Of a stretch of DNA of 14,682 nt, positions 1 to 7,230 are shown piece by piece. Location: the NCBI GenBank assembly GCA_003518205.1, contig DOZC01000042.1:1-14682 (forward strand). The letters run 5' to 3'. Source of the DNA: Minisyncoccota bacterium. Lineage in GTDB: Bacteria; Patescibacteriota; Microgenomatia; UBA1400; PJMF01. The notes beneath the pieces were generated by a model. It was not told where the DNA came from. It saw only the letters and a list, made by a program, of their open reading frames with translations, and searched no databases. Made by a program: the position numbers and the translations under genes. How positions within the stretch are numbered: position 1 is the first letter of the stretch; each line of letters opens with the position of its first letter.

Positions 1-975
1 AAACATTTCATTACCACCTCGATTATTAATCTAATGTATAAACTTTATGATCCGCAAAGAACCGGTATTATTGGTCCACGGTTTGAGCATGCCGTTCGAA
101 ATGCCATGTTAACCGTAATGAGCGAAAAAGGGTCAACTTTTGTTGAAGTAGTCCGAGTTTTGACCGATCCAAAATATGTCCAGGAACTGCTGCCAAAAGT
201 TCAAGATCCAATCGTCAGGCGTTATTGGACCGATCAAATAGCCCAAACATCAGACTTTCACAAATCAGAAGTTTTGGATTATATCGTTTCCAAGTTTGGC
301 CGTTTTATCACCAATAAAACCATGAGAAATATTATTGGGCAGTCTGATTCAGCCTTTGATTTTAGACGGGTCATGGACGAAGGAAAAATTCTTCTGATCA
401 ATTTATCAAAAGGAAAGTTGGGAGACAAAAATTCGAGCTTTTTAGGATTGGTTTTGATCCCAAAAATTCTAATTGCCGCTATGAGCCGTCAGGAAATTCC
501 TGAGGAAAAACGCCGTGATTTTTTTCTTTATGTCGATGAGTTCCAGAATTTTGCAACACCTGACTTTGCGACAATTTTGTCGGAGGCACGGAAGTACCAC
601 CTCAATTTGACAGTTGCCAACCAGTTTATTGGTCAGATTGACGAGGATGTCAAAAATGCTGTTTTTGGTAACGTCGGCACCATGGTGTCGTTTCGAGTTG
701 GGGTCACTGATGCTAACTTTTTACAACACGAGTTTGCTCCCACCTTTAACGAAAATGATCTAGCCAACATCGAAAAATATCACGTTTATATCAAAACTAT
801 TGTCAACAACGAGCCAGTGCCGCCTTTTTCGATGTCTCTGGAAAAAGACATGGATGGCGTCAAAGCCAGAATGAACCCCAAGCTTGCTGAGATGATCAAA
901 CAACTTTCCCGACTTAAGTACGGCAAAGACAAAACTCTGGTAGAACAAGAAATTGTCAGCCGGTCGAATTTATAA
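1..975 (+). CDS. VirD4/TraG/HerA-like ATPase, C-terminal part (5' partial)
   Basis: This is the C-terminal part of a P-loop ATPase of the type IV secretion coupling-protein/HerA superfamily, which moves DNA or protein across the cytoplasmic membrane. The reading frame is open from base 1, eleven codons before the first ATG at 34, so the gene starts outside the window and the Walker A motif is not seen. Visible landmarks (numbered from that ATG) are a Walker B strand with VDEFQNF at 167-173, followed by SEARKYHLNLTVANQFIGQI, the typical sensor segment with a conserved Gln, and a later strand GNVGTMVSFRVG. The stretch GKILLINLSKGKLG precedes the Walker B as in VirD4-like proteins. No signal or membrane segment lies in this part. 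It ends 13 nt before the convergent gene at 989. The superfamily call is firm. Whether it serves conjugation, pilus or another export system cannot be told from this fragment. Confidence 0.8.
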   Translation, partial: KHFITTSIINLMYKLYDPQRTGIIGPRFEHAVRNAMLTVMSEKGSTFVEVVRVLTDPKYVQELLPKVQDPIVRRYWTDQIAQTSDFHKSEVLDYIVSKFGRFITNKTMRNIIGQSDSAFDFRRVMDEGKILLINLSKGKLGDKNSSFLGLVLIPKILIAAMSRQEIPEEKRRDFFLYVDEFQNFATPDFATILSEARKYHLNLTVANQFIGQIDEDVKNAVFGNVGTMVSFRVGVTDANFLQHEFAPTFNENDLANIEKYHVYIKTIVNNEPVPPFSMSLEKDMDGVKARMNPKLAEMIKQLSRLKYGKDKTLVEQEIVSRSNL

Positions 976-988
976 ATTCAACAGTAAT

Positions 989-1462
989 TTAAGCTTTTGC
1001 TATTTCTTTGTTAACTATTACTTCTAGTGGCACCTCTGAAACTTTTTTGTACTTTTGATTACCAGGTTCTTTAATACTTACTATAAAGTTATAAATACCA
1101 CTTTCTTCTATTATCAACCCATTAATAATCATTCGAGCTCTCAGTCGCTTCATGTCTTTTGGCATTTCAAGTACTTGTTCAAAGGATTTTTCACTCAAGC
1201 CTTTAGGGTTTGTTATTTCAACTTTAACATCGCCCTTAAAATGAAAAGGGGATTGCCTAGAATCCTTAACCCAGAAGCTTATAAGTTCGTATTCAATAGG
1301 TAAGTTAATTTTTTTATTATCCTTATTCTCATTGTTATCAGGGTTTTCTTTAATTTTAGCGTCAACACTTAACTGTTCGAAAACATCAAAAATACTAATA
1401 TTATTGGTGTCCCTATCTATAACGCTTTTTCTACAAAGTACTGACCAAATGTGATTTATCAT
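989..1462 (-). CDS. Hypothetical protein, third gene of the toxin-antitoxin operon
   Basis: A 157-residue soluble protein with no signal peptide or membrane helix. It begins MINHIWSVLCRKSVIDRDTN. This loosely recalls small families (DUF6941-like) whose N-terminus reads as a strand followed by a Cys and an Asp-rich turn, but I recognise that only weakly. A charged Asn/Asp/Lys-rich linker sits at about residues 39-52. The remainder alternates hydrophobic and polar residues (for example GDVKVEITNPKG, GIYNFIVSIKEPG), suggesting a beta-sandwich fold. The ATG lies 5 nt downstream of the antitoxin stop codon, so it is almost certainly co-transcribed with the toxin and antitoxin. Function unknown. 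It could be an accessory or regulatory partner of the module or simply a cargo gene. Confidence 0.7.
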   Translation of the reverse strand: MINHIWSVLCRKSVIDRDTNNISIFDVFEQLSVDAKIKENPDNNENKDNKKINLPIEYELISFWVKDSRQSPFHFKGDVKVEITNPKGLSEKSFEQVLEMPKDMKRLRARMIINGLIIEESGIYNFIVSIKEPGNQKYKKVSEVPLEVIVNKEIAKA

Positions 1463-1467
1463 AGTTT

Positions 1468-1893
1468 TTAGTTAAGGTATTGATATTTATTAGGACTAGC
1501 TTCTCCAAAACTTGATGTTGCTTTGAATGAAAGAAAGTTTTCTCGTACAGCTTCGTCTGTAAGAAAGACTTCATTTCCAGAAATAGTTGCTGATACATTT
1601 TTTGAAGAGGAATCCAGCATAAATCCGAATCTCACAAATAAGTGCGTCTTTAAGGCTTTAGCAATCTTATCTAAGAAAGAAAGGCTGGGAAGATAACTTC
1701 CGCTTTCTGCCCTTGCAATGCCTGATTGTTTAGTATCAATCATCTCTGCTAAGCGTTTTTGAGTAATTCCTTTTATGCTTCTTGCTTCCAAAATCATTTG
1801 ACCAATCTCGAATGCTAAATCATAAGAATTGTATTCTTTCCTAAATTCAGAATTACTTTTTAATAGTTTTTGTTTATGTTGTTGTAGATTCAT
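1468..1893 (-). CDS. XRE-family antitoxin (HigA-like)
   Basis: A 141-residue DNA-binding protein. Residues about 29-85 form a Cro/C1-type helix-turn-helix: ILEARSIKGITQKRLAEMI, then TKQSGIARAESGSYLPSLSF and LDKIAKALKTHLFVRF. This is the usual HTH of antitoxins paired with Gp49/RelE-type toxins. It follows the toxin gene with a 4-nt gap, the toxin-first order typical of higBA. The C-terminal 50 residues are polar and are presumably the toxin-binding or variable part. By family knowledge it should neutralise the toxin and repress the operon, probably at the near-palindrome at 2254-2269. The family call is strong. The symbol higA is withheld because only the family-level match is visible. Confidence 0.85.
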   Translation of the reverse strand: MNLQQHKQKLLKSNSEFRKEYNSYDLAFEIGQMILEARSIKGITQKRLAEMIDTKQSGIARAESGSYLPSLSFLDKIAKALKTHLFVRFGFMLDSSSKNVSATISGNEVFLTDEAVRENFLSFKATSSFGEASPNKYQYLN

Positions 1894-1897
1894 ATAT

Positions 1898-2233
1898 TTA
1901 TGCCAAATTTAATGCTAAATATTTATCCAAATCAGACATTCTTTTAAGTGCTGTGGCAATTTCTCTTGGGGGAGTCTGATTGCTTTTCTTGATAAATCCA
2001 TGTAGTAACCAACAAACAGACCCTCGAATTGCGCATAAAAGCCTGCATGACTTAATTTTAACTTCGTGCATATTGTAACCTCGTAGTTTTTTCATATTAG
2101 CGAACCCAGTCCCTAGTGATTCAACCAGCTCTAAGTCCCTAACTATTTTCTTCTGAGTTTTAGGATCTTGAGCCTCGATGAATTCACTGACATAGTTATG
2201 AGTTCCAGATGATGTCCAATAATCTACGATCAT
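1898..2233 (-). CDS. RelE/HigB-type toxin (phage Gp49-like)
   Basis: A 111-residue protein matching the Gp49-like/HigB branch of the RelE superfamily, whose members are usually ribosome-dependent mRNA endonucleases. The diagnostic segment is residues 57-98: EVKIKSCRLLCAIRG, then VCWLLHGFIKKSNQTPPREI and a terminal ALKRM helix. This corresponds to the family pattern of an Arg-containing strand, an LLHGF strand, KK, then TPxxEIxxAxxR. The N-terminal helix-rich part (SEFIEAQDPKTQKKIVRDLE) also fits. The ATG at 2233 is the first gene of a minus-strand operon, and the candidate operator lies 21 nt upstream. No truncation is seen, so the toxin appears intact. Confidence 0.85.
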   Translation of the reverse strand: MIVDYWTSSGTHNYVSEFIEAQDPKTQKKIVRDLELVESLGTGFANMKKLRGYNMHEVKIKSCRLLCAIRGSVCWLLHGFIKKSNQTPPREIATALKRMSDLDKYLALNLA

Positions 2234-2253
2234 AATTTTTGCTTACTTGAAAC

Positions 2254-2269
2254 ATAACGATATTGTTAT
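2254..2269. promoter_or_regulatory. Near-palindromic operator candidate of the toxin-antitoxin operon
   Basis: ATAACGATATTGTTAT is a 16-bp inverted repeat with one mismatched pair. It lies in the AT-rich region 21-36 nt upstream of the toxin ATG, where the minus-strand -10 (TATATA-like, about 2268-2275) would be. Xre antitoxins usually autorepress at such sites. Assignment is by position and symmetry only. Confidence 0.45.
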
Positions 2270-2423
2270 ATATTAGATGAAGTTCCCCCTAATGTCAATA
2301 CGGCCGAAGGCAACTATCTTTTATGTGAGGACGATTTTTGGAAATTAAATTATCCCCATTTTAAACTACTTTGTGGCAACTGTTAAAAATCAGAATATTA
2401 CCAGTTTTTTGTGCTTAAAAAAG

Positions 2424-2437
2424 GTTGTTCTAACAAT
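2424..2437 (-). terminator. Weak terminator-like hairpin after the IS30 remnant
   Basis: Read on the minus strand, a short hairpin (TTGTT-ag-AACAA, extendable by a G-U and a G-C pair) is followed by a run of six T. The 2-nt loop makes it weak, and it overlaps the last codons of the remnant ORF. Low confidence. Confidence 0.2.
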
Positions 2438-2744
2438 CAAAGCTGAATAGGTCACGATACATTTGAGATGCAATTTGAGCTGTTCCTTCAGCTTCTAGTG
2501 TTTTGAGAAGTGTTGTTATGGTAAATCTGGTTTTCCTTTCGATCTCTGTATGCATGTTTCCTCTGTGAGCTTTACTCTCAACTGAGTCGCCTTCCCAGTG
2601 ACCAAAAACCTGTCTGTTCACTGAAACGTAGAACCACGGGGCGTGCCCCGTGGGGTGTTTTTTACTTTCTCCAAAATTTAACCAAATGGCAATATTTTCC
2701 CGCTTCAAAGCACTTAATTTATTGTGTGTGTTTCCCATCCGCAT
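2430..2744 (-). pseudogene. IS30-family transposase remnant
   Basis: Only 104 codons remain where IS30 transposases usually have 300 or more. Residues about 42-80 match the start of the IS30 DDE domain: NRQVFGHWEGDSVESKAHRG followed by EIERKTRFT, including the first catalytic Asp (D53). The second Asp and the Glu are absent because the frame stops shortly after. The N-terminal 40 residues do not look like the normal HTH region. They include a stretch encoded by a GC-rich hairpin (2634-2653), suggesting rearrangement or insertion. No terminal inverted repeats could be paired with confidence. It is an inactive relic between the toxin-antitoxin operon and the following genes. Confidence 0.75.
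2634..2653. repeat. Perfect GC-rich hairpin inside the IS30 remnant
   Basis: ccacggggc-gt-gccccgtgg is a perfect 9-bp inverted repeat around a 2-nt centre, followed on the plus strand by GGTGTTTTTT. It encodes residues 31-37 of the remnant in frame. Its GC content is far above the surroundings. It could be a small dispersed palindromic element, or a terminator read on the plus strand. Confidence 0.6.
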
Positions 2745-2774
2745 ATCCTACCTCAAGCTTTGAGGTGCGTGGAT
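2744..2774. repeat. Inverted repeat upstream of the 2833 gene
   Basis: ACCTCAA-gct-TTGAGGT is a perfect 7-bp stem with a 3-nt loop, flanked by a further ATCC/GGAT pairing. It lies just past the IS30 remnant and 45-75 nt before the -10 box of the next gene. It may be an operator, a remnant IS end or a weak terminator. Confidence 0.4.
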
Positions 2775-2818
2775 TCCATTGCGAACTTAGGGTTTTATTT
2801 AAAATTGATCCGATTTGA

Positions 2819-2824
2819 TATAAT
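2819..2824 (+). promoter_or_regulatory. -10 box (TATAAT), leaderless start
   Basis: A consensus TATAAT ends 8 nt before the ATG at 2833, placing the transcription start at or next to the start codon. No convincing -35 is seen at 16-18 nt. Confidence 0.6.
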
Positions 2825-2832
2825 GTGGGTCT

Positions 2833-3804
2833 ATGGAAAAACCTCGCAAATCTTCTTCGCCATCAGACTCTCAGGATAGCTCGCGTAATCCAGAAATTTT
2901 CCCAGCAATTACTTCTGAACTTAAATCAGAGTGGCAGCCGGAAAATATTTTGACTCTGATTCAAGAACTTCAAAAATTGCGAGAGTTGTTAAAAAATCGC
3001 AACGGCAGCGCCAATATTGCTTGGGGCGAAGTGGCGGCGGGGTTGATGACTCTAGTTGTGACGGCTGAACTTTTATACAACCGAATAATTGTTGAATATA
3101 CGGCTGGCCTGTTTGGATTTGCTGGGGCGGGACTTTTTCTGAATGGTATCAATGAGTTGATCGAGTTATACCATTCTGGTAATCATCGAGATTTGATAAG
3201 CCGAGCCCTAACTTTAGAGACTGACTTAACCGAGCTCAACGCCCAAGCGTCTCAAAACGAATTCCTTGCTCCCCAAGAATTGACCACATATCAAATTGGT
3301 TTTGGTGAGAGCGAGGCGGCTAAAACAATTCTGGCCAATGATCAACCAGCTTTAATAGTCTTACGCCAACAACTGGTAACGGCGGAGATAAAATTAAAGC
3401 AAGTTTTAACTACTGACATTCAGCTTTCATCAGCCGAAAAGTGGTCGGTTTTAACTGATGTTGATCAAGCCCTGACTCAAACAGAACAAGCTTTTGATAA
3501 ATTCACTGATGCTAGCGCCTATTTGGCCCTGGTGCGAAAAAAACTCAGTCAGGCTGGTACTACTGACTTTGAAGCTTTTAATTGGGTTTGGGTTGAGTGT
3601 GTGACTGAGTTGAGTTTAAAACTAAGTGCTCGAGAACATCAATTTACTCAGCCCCAATTTAAGGCTTTCGTCACTCGGCTAATGGCCATGGCTGGTCAAC
3701 CTAGTCGTGATCGCCAGTTTAGATTTTTGAATATTTTAGCTCTGGAGCAGGAAATTACTGCTGCGGCAGAACATCCTGAAAATCAGTTTTCAAAAATAAC
3801 TTGA
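2833..3804 (+). CDS. Hypothetical protein with two membrane helices
   Basis: A 323-residue protein that I do not recognise. The first 25 residues are Ser/Pro/Asp-rich and hydrophilic. An amphipathic helix follows (ENILTLIQELQKLRELL, about 38-54), then two adjacent hydrophobic segments at about 65-83 and 88-108 forming a helical hairpin. The remaining 200 residues are soluble, mostly helical and Gln/Glu/Leu-rich, consistent with a coiled-coil-like cytoplasmic domain. There is no signal peptide. The start at 2833 is supported by the TATAAT box 8 nt upstream. It ends 34 nt before the kinase gene, which has its own -10 box. Function unknown; probably a membrane-anchored lineage-specific protein. 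Confidence 0.75.
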   Translation: MEKPRKSSSPSDSQDSSRNPEIFPAITSELKSEWQPENILTLIQELQKLRELLKNRNGSANIAWGEVAAGLMTLVVTAELLYNRIIVEYTAGLFGFAGAGLFLNGINELIELYHSGNHRDLISRALTLETDLTELNAQASQNEFLAPQELTTYQIGFGESEAAKTILANDQPALIVLRQQLVTAEIKLKQVLTTDIQLSSAEKWSVLTDVDQALTQTEQAFDKFTDASAYLALVRKKLSQAGTTDFEAFNWVWVECVTELSLKLSAREHQFTQPQFKAFVTRLMAMAGQPSRDRQFRFLNILALEQEITAAAEHPENQFSKIT

Positions 3805-3826
3805 TTTTTTGGCGATCTTATTGCGT

Positions 3827-3832
3827 TACAAT
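3827..3832 (+). promoter_or_regulatory. -10 box (TACAAT), leaderless start
   Basis: TACAAT ends 6 nt before the ATG at 3839 and so favours that start over the in-frame ATG at 3809, which lies upstream of the box. Confidence 0.6.
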
Positions 3833-3838
3833 AACCCC

Positions 3839-4711
3839 ATGTCTTTGATCTTGGTGAAACTAGGTGGTTCAGTGATTACTGATAAAGAGCAACCCAACAC
3901 TCTGCGACCTGAGGTTTTAAAAAATTTAATGAGCCAAATAGCTAGAGCTCGCCAAACTTGGTCGGCGGCGGCCAGCGATCATCAGCTAGTGCTAGCTCAT
4001 GGCCAGGGGAGTTTTGCCCATTTTCCAGCCAAAAAATATGAAATTACCGCCGGCCTACACCGACCAGACAGTGTCTATGGCTTGGCTGAGGTGTTGGACG
4101 CGGTTCACACGCTGAATCAGCTGGTGGTGCACGAAAGCGTGCAACAACAACTCCCAGCCGTATCCTGGTTAGCTTCTCAGGCTATCATAGCGCGAGGGCG
4201 AGAGTTTGATCAAAGTTGGCTGACTGTTTTGCGGGGTTACCTGGAACGGGGTTTGATCCCAGTCACCACCGGCGATATGGTATTGGATGAAGCTCAGGGT
4301 TGCGCAGTTTGGTCGGGTGAAAAAGTTCTGAATTATCTTGCGCAGGTTTTGGCCAAACCAGATTCATCTGACGGCGGTGTCAATATTGCCGGCAAGCCTC
4401 AATCAACCCCGATTGCTAAATTTCAAACCGAACGCGTGATTCAAGTTGGAGAAGTGGCGGGGGTTTTAGACACGACTGGAGCTGTCATTCCCAGTATTAC
4501 GCCCGAAAGTTGGTTCAAACATCAGTCAGCAGTGACTCAAACCACTAGGGGTGTGGATGTGACTGGCGGCATGTTGCAGAAAGTGGAAGAATCACTCGAG
4601 CTTTTAAAAACCACTGGAATTGAAACTTGGATTATGGGAGGGCTTGAACCAAACAATCTATTCAATGCTCTTGTTGGTAATAAATGGGTGGGAACTAAAG
4701 TCACAAAATAA
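3839..4711 (+). CDS. Isopentenyl phosphate kinase (amino acid kinase fold)
   Basis: A 290-residue amino acid kinase-fold protein matching isopentenyl phosphate kinase, which phosphorylates isopentenyl phosphate to isopentenyl diphosphate with ATP in the alternative mevalonate route. Visible motifs are N-terminal LILVKLGGSVITDK (residues 3-16, with the ATP-binding Lys and GGS), then LAHGQGSFAH (52-61) whose last His matches the catalytic His of archaeal enzymes. PVTTGDMV and a WSGEKVLNYLA segment occupy the place of the family's SGDD motif (here SGE), and VTGGM-QKVEE comes near the C-terminus. An in-frame ATG 30 nt upstream exists, but the -10 box (3827-3832) lies between the two, so 3839 is chosen. 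It is followed 18 nt later by the phosphoribosyltransferase. A related small-molecule kinase of the same fold is the main alternative. Confidence 0.75.
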   Translation: MSLILVKLGGSVITDKEQPNTLRPEVLKNLMSQIARARQTWSAAASDHQLVLAHGQGSFAHFPAKKYEITAGLHRPDSVYGLAEVLDAVHTLNQLVVHESVQQQLPAVSWLASQAIIARGREFDQSWLTVLRGYLERGLIPVTTGDMVLDEAQGCAVWSGEKVLNYLAQVLAKPDSSDGGVNIAGKPQSTPIAKFQTERVIQVGEVAGVLDTTGAVIPSITPESWFKHQSAVTQTTRGVDVTGGMLQKVEESLELLKTTGIETWIMGGLEPNNLFNALVGNKWVGTKVTK

Positions 4712-4715
4712 AACT

Positions 4716-4721
4716 TACAAA
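4716..4721 (+). promoter_or_regulatory. -10-like box (TACAAA), leaderless start
   Basis: TACAAA ends 8 nt before the ATG at 4730, the same geometry as the other starts here. No Shine-Dalgarno is present, so the gene may be transcribed leaderless in addition to read-through from the kinase gene. Confidence 0.4.
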
Positions 4722-4729
4722 ATTAACTG

Positions 4730-5359
4730 ATGACTCAAAAAACCGCCATTTTTTCTCTCGCTCCAATTTCCAATTTTGTTTTTTCAAATGACCCCATAAC
4801 CTACACAGCTCCAAGCTGGGCTGATTTACATCAACTGGCATTTATTTTGGCCAGTCAAATTCAAGCTAAAAATCTCCAATTTGATCGACTCATAACTTTA
4901 GCCAAAGGAGGTTGGCCGATGGCCTGTGCGCTAACAGATTTATTACAACTCAAATCTGTGGCCAGTGTGGGAGTAAAATTTTATGCCGGTGTAAACCAAA
5001 AACTTTCTCAGCCAGAAATGTATCAACCCCTGCCAATTTCTATTGCTGGTGAGAGAGTTTTGTTGTTTGATGATGTGGCAGATTCCGGTGGTTCTTTGGA
5101 GTTTGTGACGAATTATTTGCGAACTGAAGGAGCAGCCCAGATTACCACAGCCACTTTGCTTACCAAACCTCACTCAAAAATTCAGCCAGATTTTACAGCT
5201 GCTGTTACCAGTGCTTGGATTGTGTTTCCCTGGGAGGTGGTAGAGACAGTCACTACTTTAACTGATCAATGGCGTCGCAAAGGAGTTGCTTCAGCTGAAA
5301 TTCGTCGGCGATTTTTGCAACTCAAATTACCCATTGATTGGGTGACCTCATTGGGTTAA
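4730..5359 (+). CDS. Phosphoribosyltransferase-domain protein
   Basis: A 209-residue type I phosphoribosyltransferase. The 13-residue PRPP-binding loop is clear at 110-122: VLLFDDVADSGGS, with the two adjacent Asp residues. Upstream, LITLAKGGWPMACALTDLL (55-72) is the typical strand-loop-helix that contacts pyrophosphate, in a form close to xanthine/hypoxanthine and archaeal-type purine enzymes. The base-specificity hood cannot be read. The C-terminal part contains a Trp-rich strand (AWIVFPWEVVE) and a basic helix. The substrate is therefore unassigned, most likely a purine base in salvage. The end overlaps the convergent gene at 5348 by 12 bp. Confidence 0.8.
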   Translation: MTQKTAIFSLAPISNFVFSNDPITYTAPSWADLHQLAFILASQIQAKNLQFDRLITLAKGGWPMACALTDLLQLKSVASVGVKFYAGVNQKLSQPEMYQPLPISIAGERVLLFDDVADSGGSLEFVTNYLRTEGAAQITTATLLTKPHSKIQPDFTAAVTSAWIVFPWEVVETVTTLTDQWRRKGVASAEIRRRFLQLKLPIDWVTSLG

Positions 5360-5917
5360 GGCTGGAAATCTCAGCTCGTAAGCTTTGACAGTTTCTTTGC
5401 AATAAAGATATTTAGTGTATTCCAGAGTGCGTTGAGCCAACGGCTCATTAGTGGGACTAACTTGGGTTGAAGTTGGGCTGGGGCCAGATTGGCTAGTAGC
5501 GCCAGCAGTGTCGGAGCTGGCCAGAGCGGAGCCGGCTGCGCCAGTTGGCTCGATGGACGAAGAAATGATCTGAGTGGCCACAAAATCATCAACAACTTGA
5601 GCTATATTGCCACTTCGTTGCCACAGTGTTTCCAAAGCTTGACCGGCTTGTTGAACTGGTTGAGAGAAATTACTGGGTAATTGAAATTTGGTGACTGACA
5701 AGTTTGGTTCTTGCCACCAACCCAGAATTTGCCACTTAGCTGGTCCGGCCAAAAGGTTTTGCCAGGTGATAGCATTCAATGGTGGCCAGCCAAAGGGATT
5801 AAAAGGCAAAAATCCTCTGGCCGCTACTTCATTGGTGCAGATAATAATTATTAAACCGCAGCCAATGGCTATCAGCAACGATTTAAAAAACTGGCCAACT
5901 TTGACCCGAGACTTCAT
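5348..5917 (-). CDS. Exported or membrane-anchored hypothetical protein
   Basis: A 189-residue protein with a basic N-terminus and one hydrophobic segment (about residues 11-27, SLLIAIGCGLIIIIC), so it is a secreted or N-anchored protein. A Trp/Pro-rich region follows (about 38-72), then a low-complexity Ser/Ala/Thr/Pro linker at about 118-160 and a short C-terminal helix with one Cys (TKYLYCKETVKAYELRF). No catalytic motif is recognised. The ATG at 5917 is supported by a TACAAT box 6 nt upstream. It is convergent with the phosphoribosyltransferase (12-bp overlap). Function unknown; possibly a cell-surface protein. Confidence 0.65.
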   Translation of the reverse strand: MKSRVKVGQFFKSLLIAIGCGLIIIICTNEVAARGFLPFNPFGWPPLNAITWQNLLAGPAKWQILGWWQEPNLSVTKFQLPSNFSQPVQQAGQALETLWQRSGNIAQVVDDFVATQIISSSIEPTGAAGSALASSDTAGATSQSGPSPTSTQVSPTNEPLAQRTLEYTKYLYCKETVKAYELRFPALTQ

Positions 5918-5938
5918 AACTCCATTGTACTCGGAGTT
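5918..5938 (-). promoter_or_regulatory. TACAAT -10 box inside an inverted repeat
   Basis: The minus-strand TACAAT (5924-5929) lies 6 nt before the ATG at 5917. It is framed by a perfect 6-bp inverted repeat, AACTCC (5918-5923) and GGAGTT (5933-5938). The symmetry around the -10 would suit a repressor site, though 6 bp can arise by chance. Confidence 0.45.
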
Positions 5939-5969
5939 CAGTTAAAGAGAAAACGCGCGATGTGGGAGG

Positions 5970-7214
5970 TTATTCATATCTTAAGGCTTCAATAGGCGAA
6001 AGTTTGGCCGCGCGGCTGGCCGGAGCAGCCCCAAAAACCAATCCGACAACCACTGACACCCCGAAAGACAACATTACGGCATCGAGGGTGATTTTGGCCG
6101 GAAAAACTGCCTGAATTGCCACCGTACCCAACCAAGCTAGTCCTAAACCTATGAGTCCGCCCAAAACTGACAACAGTGCGGCTTCGATTAAAAACTGAAT
6201 CAAAATTTGATTGGGAGTGGCCCCCAGAGCTTTACGAAGTCCAATTTCGCGAGTGCGCTCGGTGACTGATACCAACATGATGTTCATAATGCCAATGCCA
6301 CCCACCAACAGAGAAATGGCGGCAATCCCGCCCAATCCGAGCGTCAACATGCTCAAAATATCATTGATGGTGCTCAAGATTTCAGATTGATCAAAAACGC
6401 TAAACTCATCCTCTTCGAGATATTTTAAAAGTTCTTTTTCGATAGCGGCAATGGTGGCTGGAATGCTATCTTTGGATTTGGCTTTGACATAAATCGATAA
6501 AACCGCTTGCGTATCGTAAACCTGACTCATGGTGCGATAAGGAATGTATACGTATTCGTCAAAAGAAGGGCCACCAAAACTGCCACCGACAGACTTGGCA
6601 GAACCAACCACAGTAAAAAGCAAATTTCCCAGTTTGATTTTTTTGCCGATTGGATCAGCTGTCCCAAACAATTCCTCAGTCACTTTTGAACCCAACACTG
6701 CAACTCGCTCCGCACCCTGTTCATCAGCTTTGGTAAAAAAAACTCCTCTCGTCAATTCAGTTGAAAAAATCTTGGGATAATCTTCATTAGTTCCGAGCAG
6801 TGAAACGGTTTTGGTTTTAGTTTGAAAACTAGCTTCATCTTGAATGCTGTTGGCATAGGCTACATAACTCACATACTCGCGGAGTCTTTTAAGATCGAGA
6901 GCGTAGCTGAGTTTGAGCTTGTTGTTGGCAATGCTGCTGGCGCGTGCCTCTGGATCTCCAAAACTCCCGCCGCCAGAGCTACCTTCAGAACTAGAGGATT
7001 TGCGACTGAAAACCTGACCGGGTGCGATAATGATATTGTTAGAACCCAGGCTCTCAAATTGATCAGTAATGTAGGCTTGCAAACCATTACCAATGGCAGT
7101 TAGCATCACCACGCTCGCCACGCCAATAATTACTCCCAGCATCGTCAAAATTGATCGACCTTTGTTGATGTAAATGGCTTTGAGAGCAACTAGAAAAGTG
7201 TTTTTGATGACCAT
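5970..7214 (-). CDS. MacB/FtsX-type ABC transporter permease
   Basis: A 414-residue permease of the MacB/FtsX family. One N-terminal membrane helix (RSILTMLGVIIGVASVVMLT, about 20-40) is followed by a large extracytoplasmic MacB-like domain and three C-terminal helices. The first of these contains the family-typical GGIGIMNIMLVSVTERTREI and GLRKALGA segments. It ends with SPIEALRYE, a common MacB terminus. A Ser/Gly-rich insertion (about 70-85) sits early in the extracytoplasmic domain. The gene is last in an adaptor-ATPase-permease operon, 16 nt after the ATPase stop. By family it couples ATP hydrolysis to export of a peptide, lipoprotein or small molecule. The substrate is unknown. Confidence 0.9.
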   Translation of the reverse strand: MVIKNTFLVALKAIYINKGRSILTMLGVIIGVASVVMLTAIGNGLQAYITDQFESLGSNNIIIAPGQVFSRKSSSSEGSSGGGSFGDPEARASSIANNKLKLSYALDLKRLREYVSYVAYANSIQDEASFQTKTKTVSLLGTNEDYPKIFSTELTRGVFFTKADEQGAERVAVLGSKVTEELFGTADPIGKKIKLGNLLFTVVGSAKSVGGSFGGPSFDEYVYIPYRTMSQVYDTQAVLSIYVKAKSKDSIPATIAAIEKELLKYLEEDEFSVFDQSEILSTINDILSMLTLGLGGIAAISLLVGGIGIMNIMLVSVTERTREIGLRKALGATPNQILIQFLIEAALLSVLGGLIGLGLAWLGTVAIQAVFPAKITLDAVMLSFGVSVVVGLVFGAAPASRAAKLSPIEALRYE

Positions 7215-7230
7215 AGATTTTTATGTCAAG

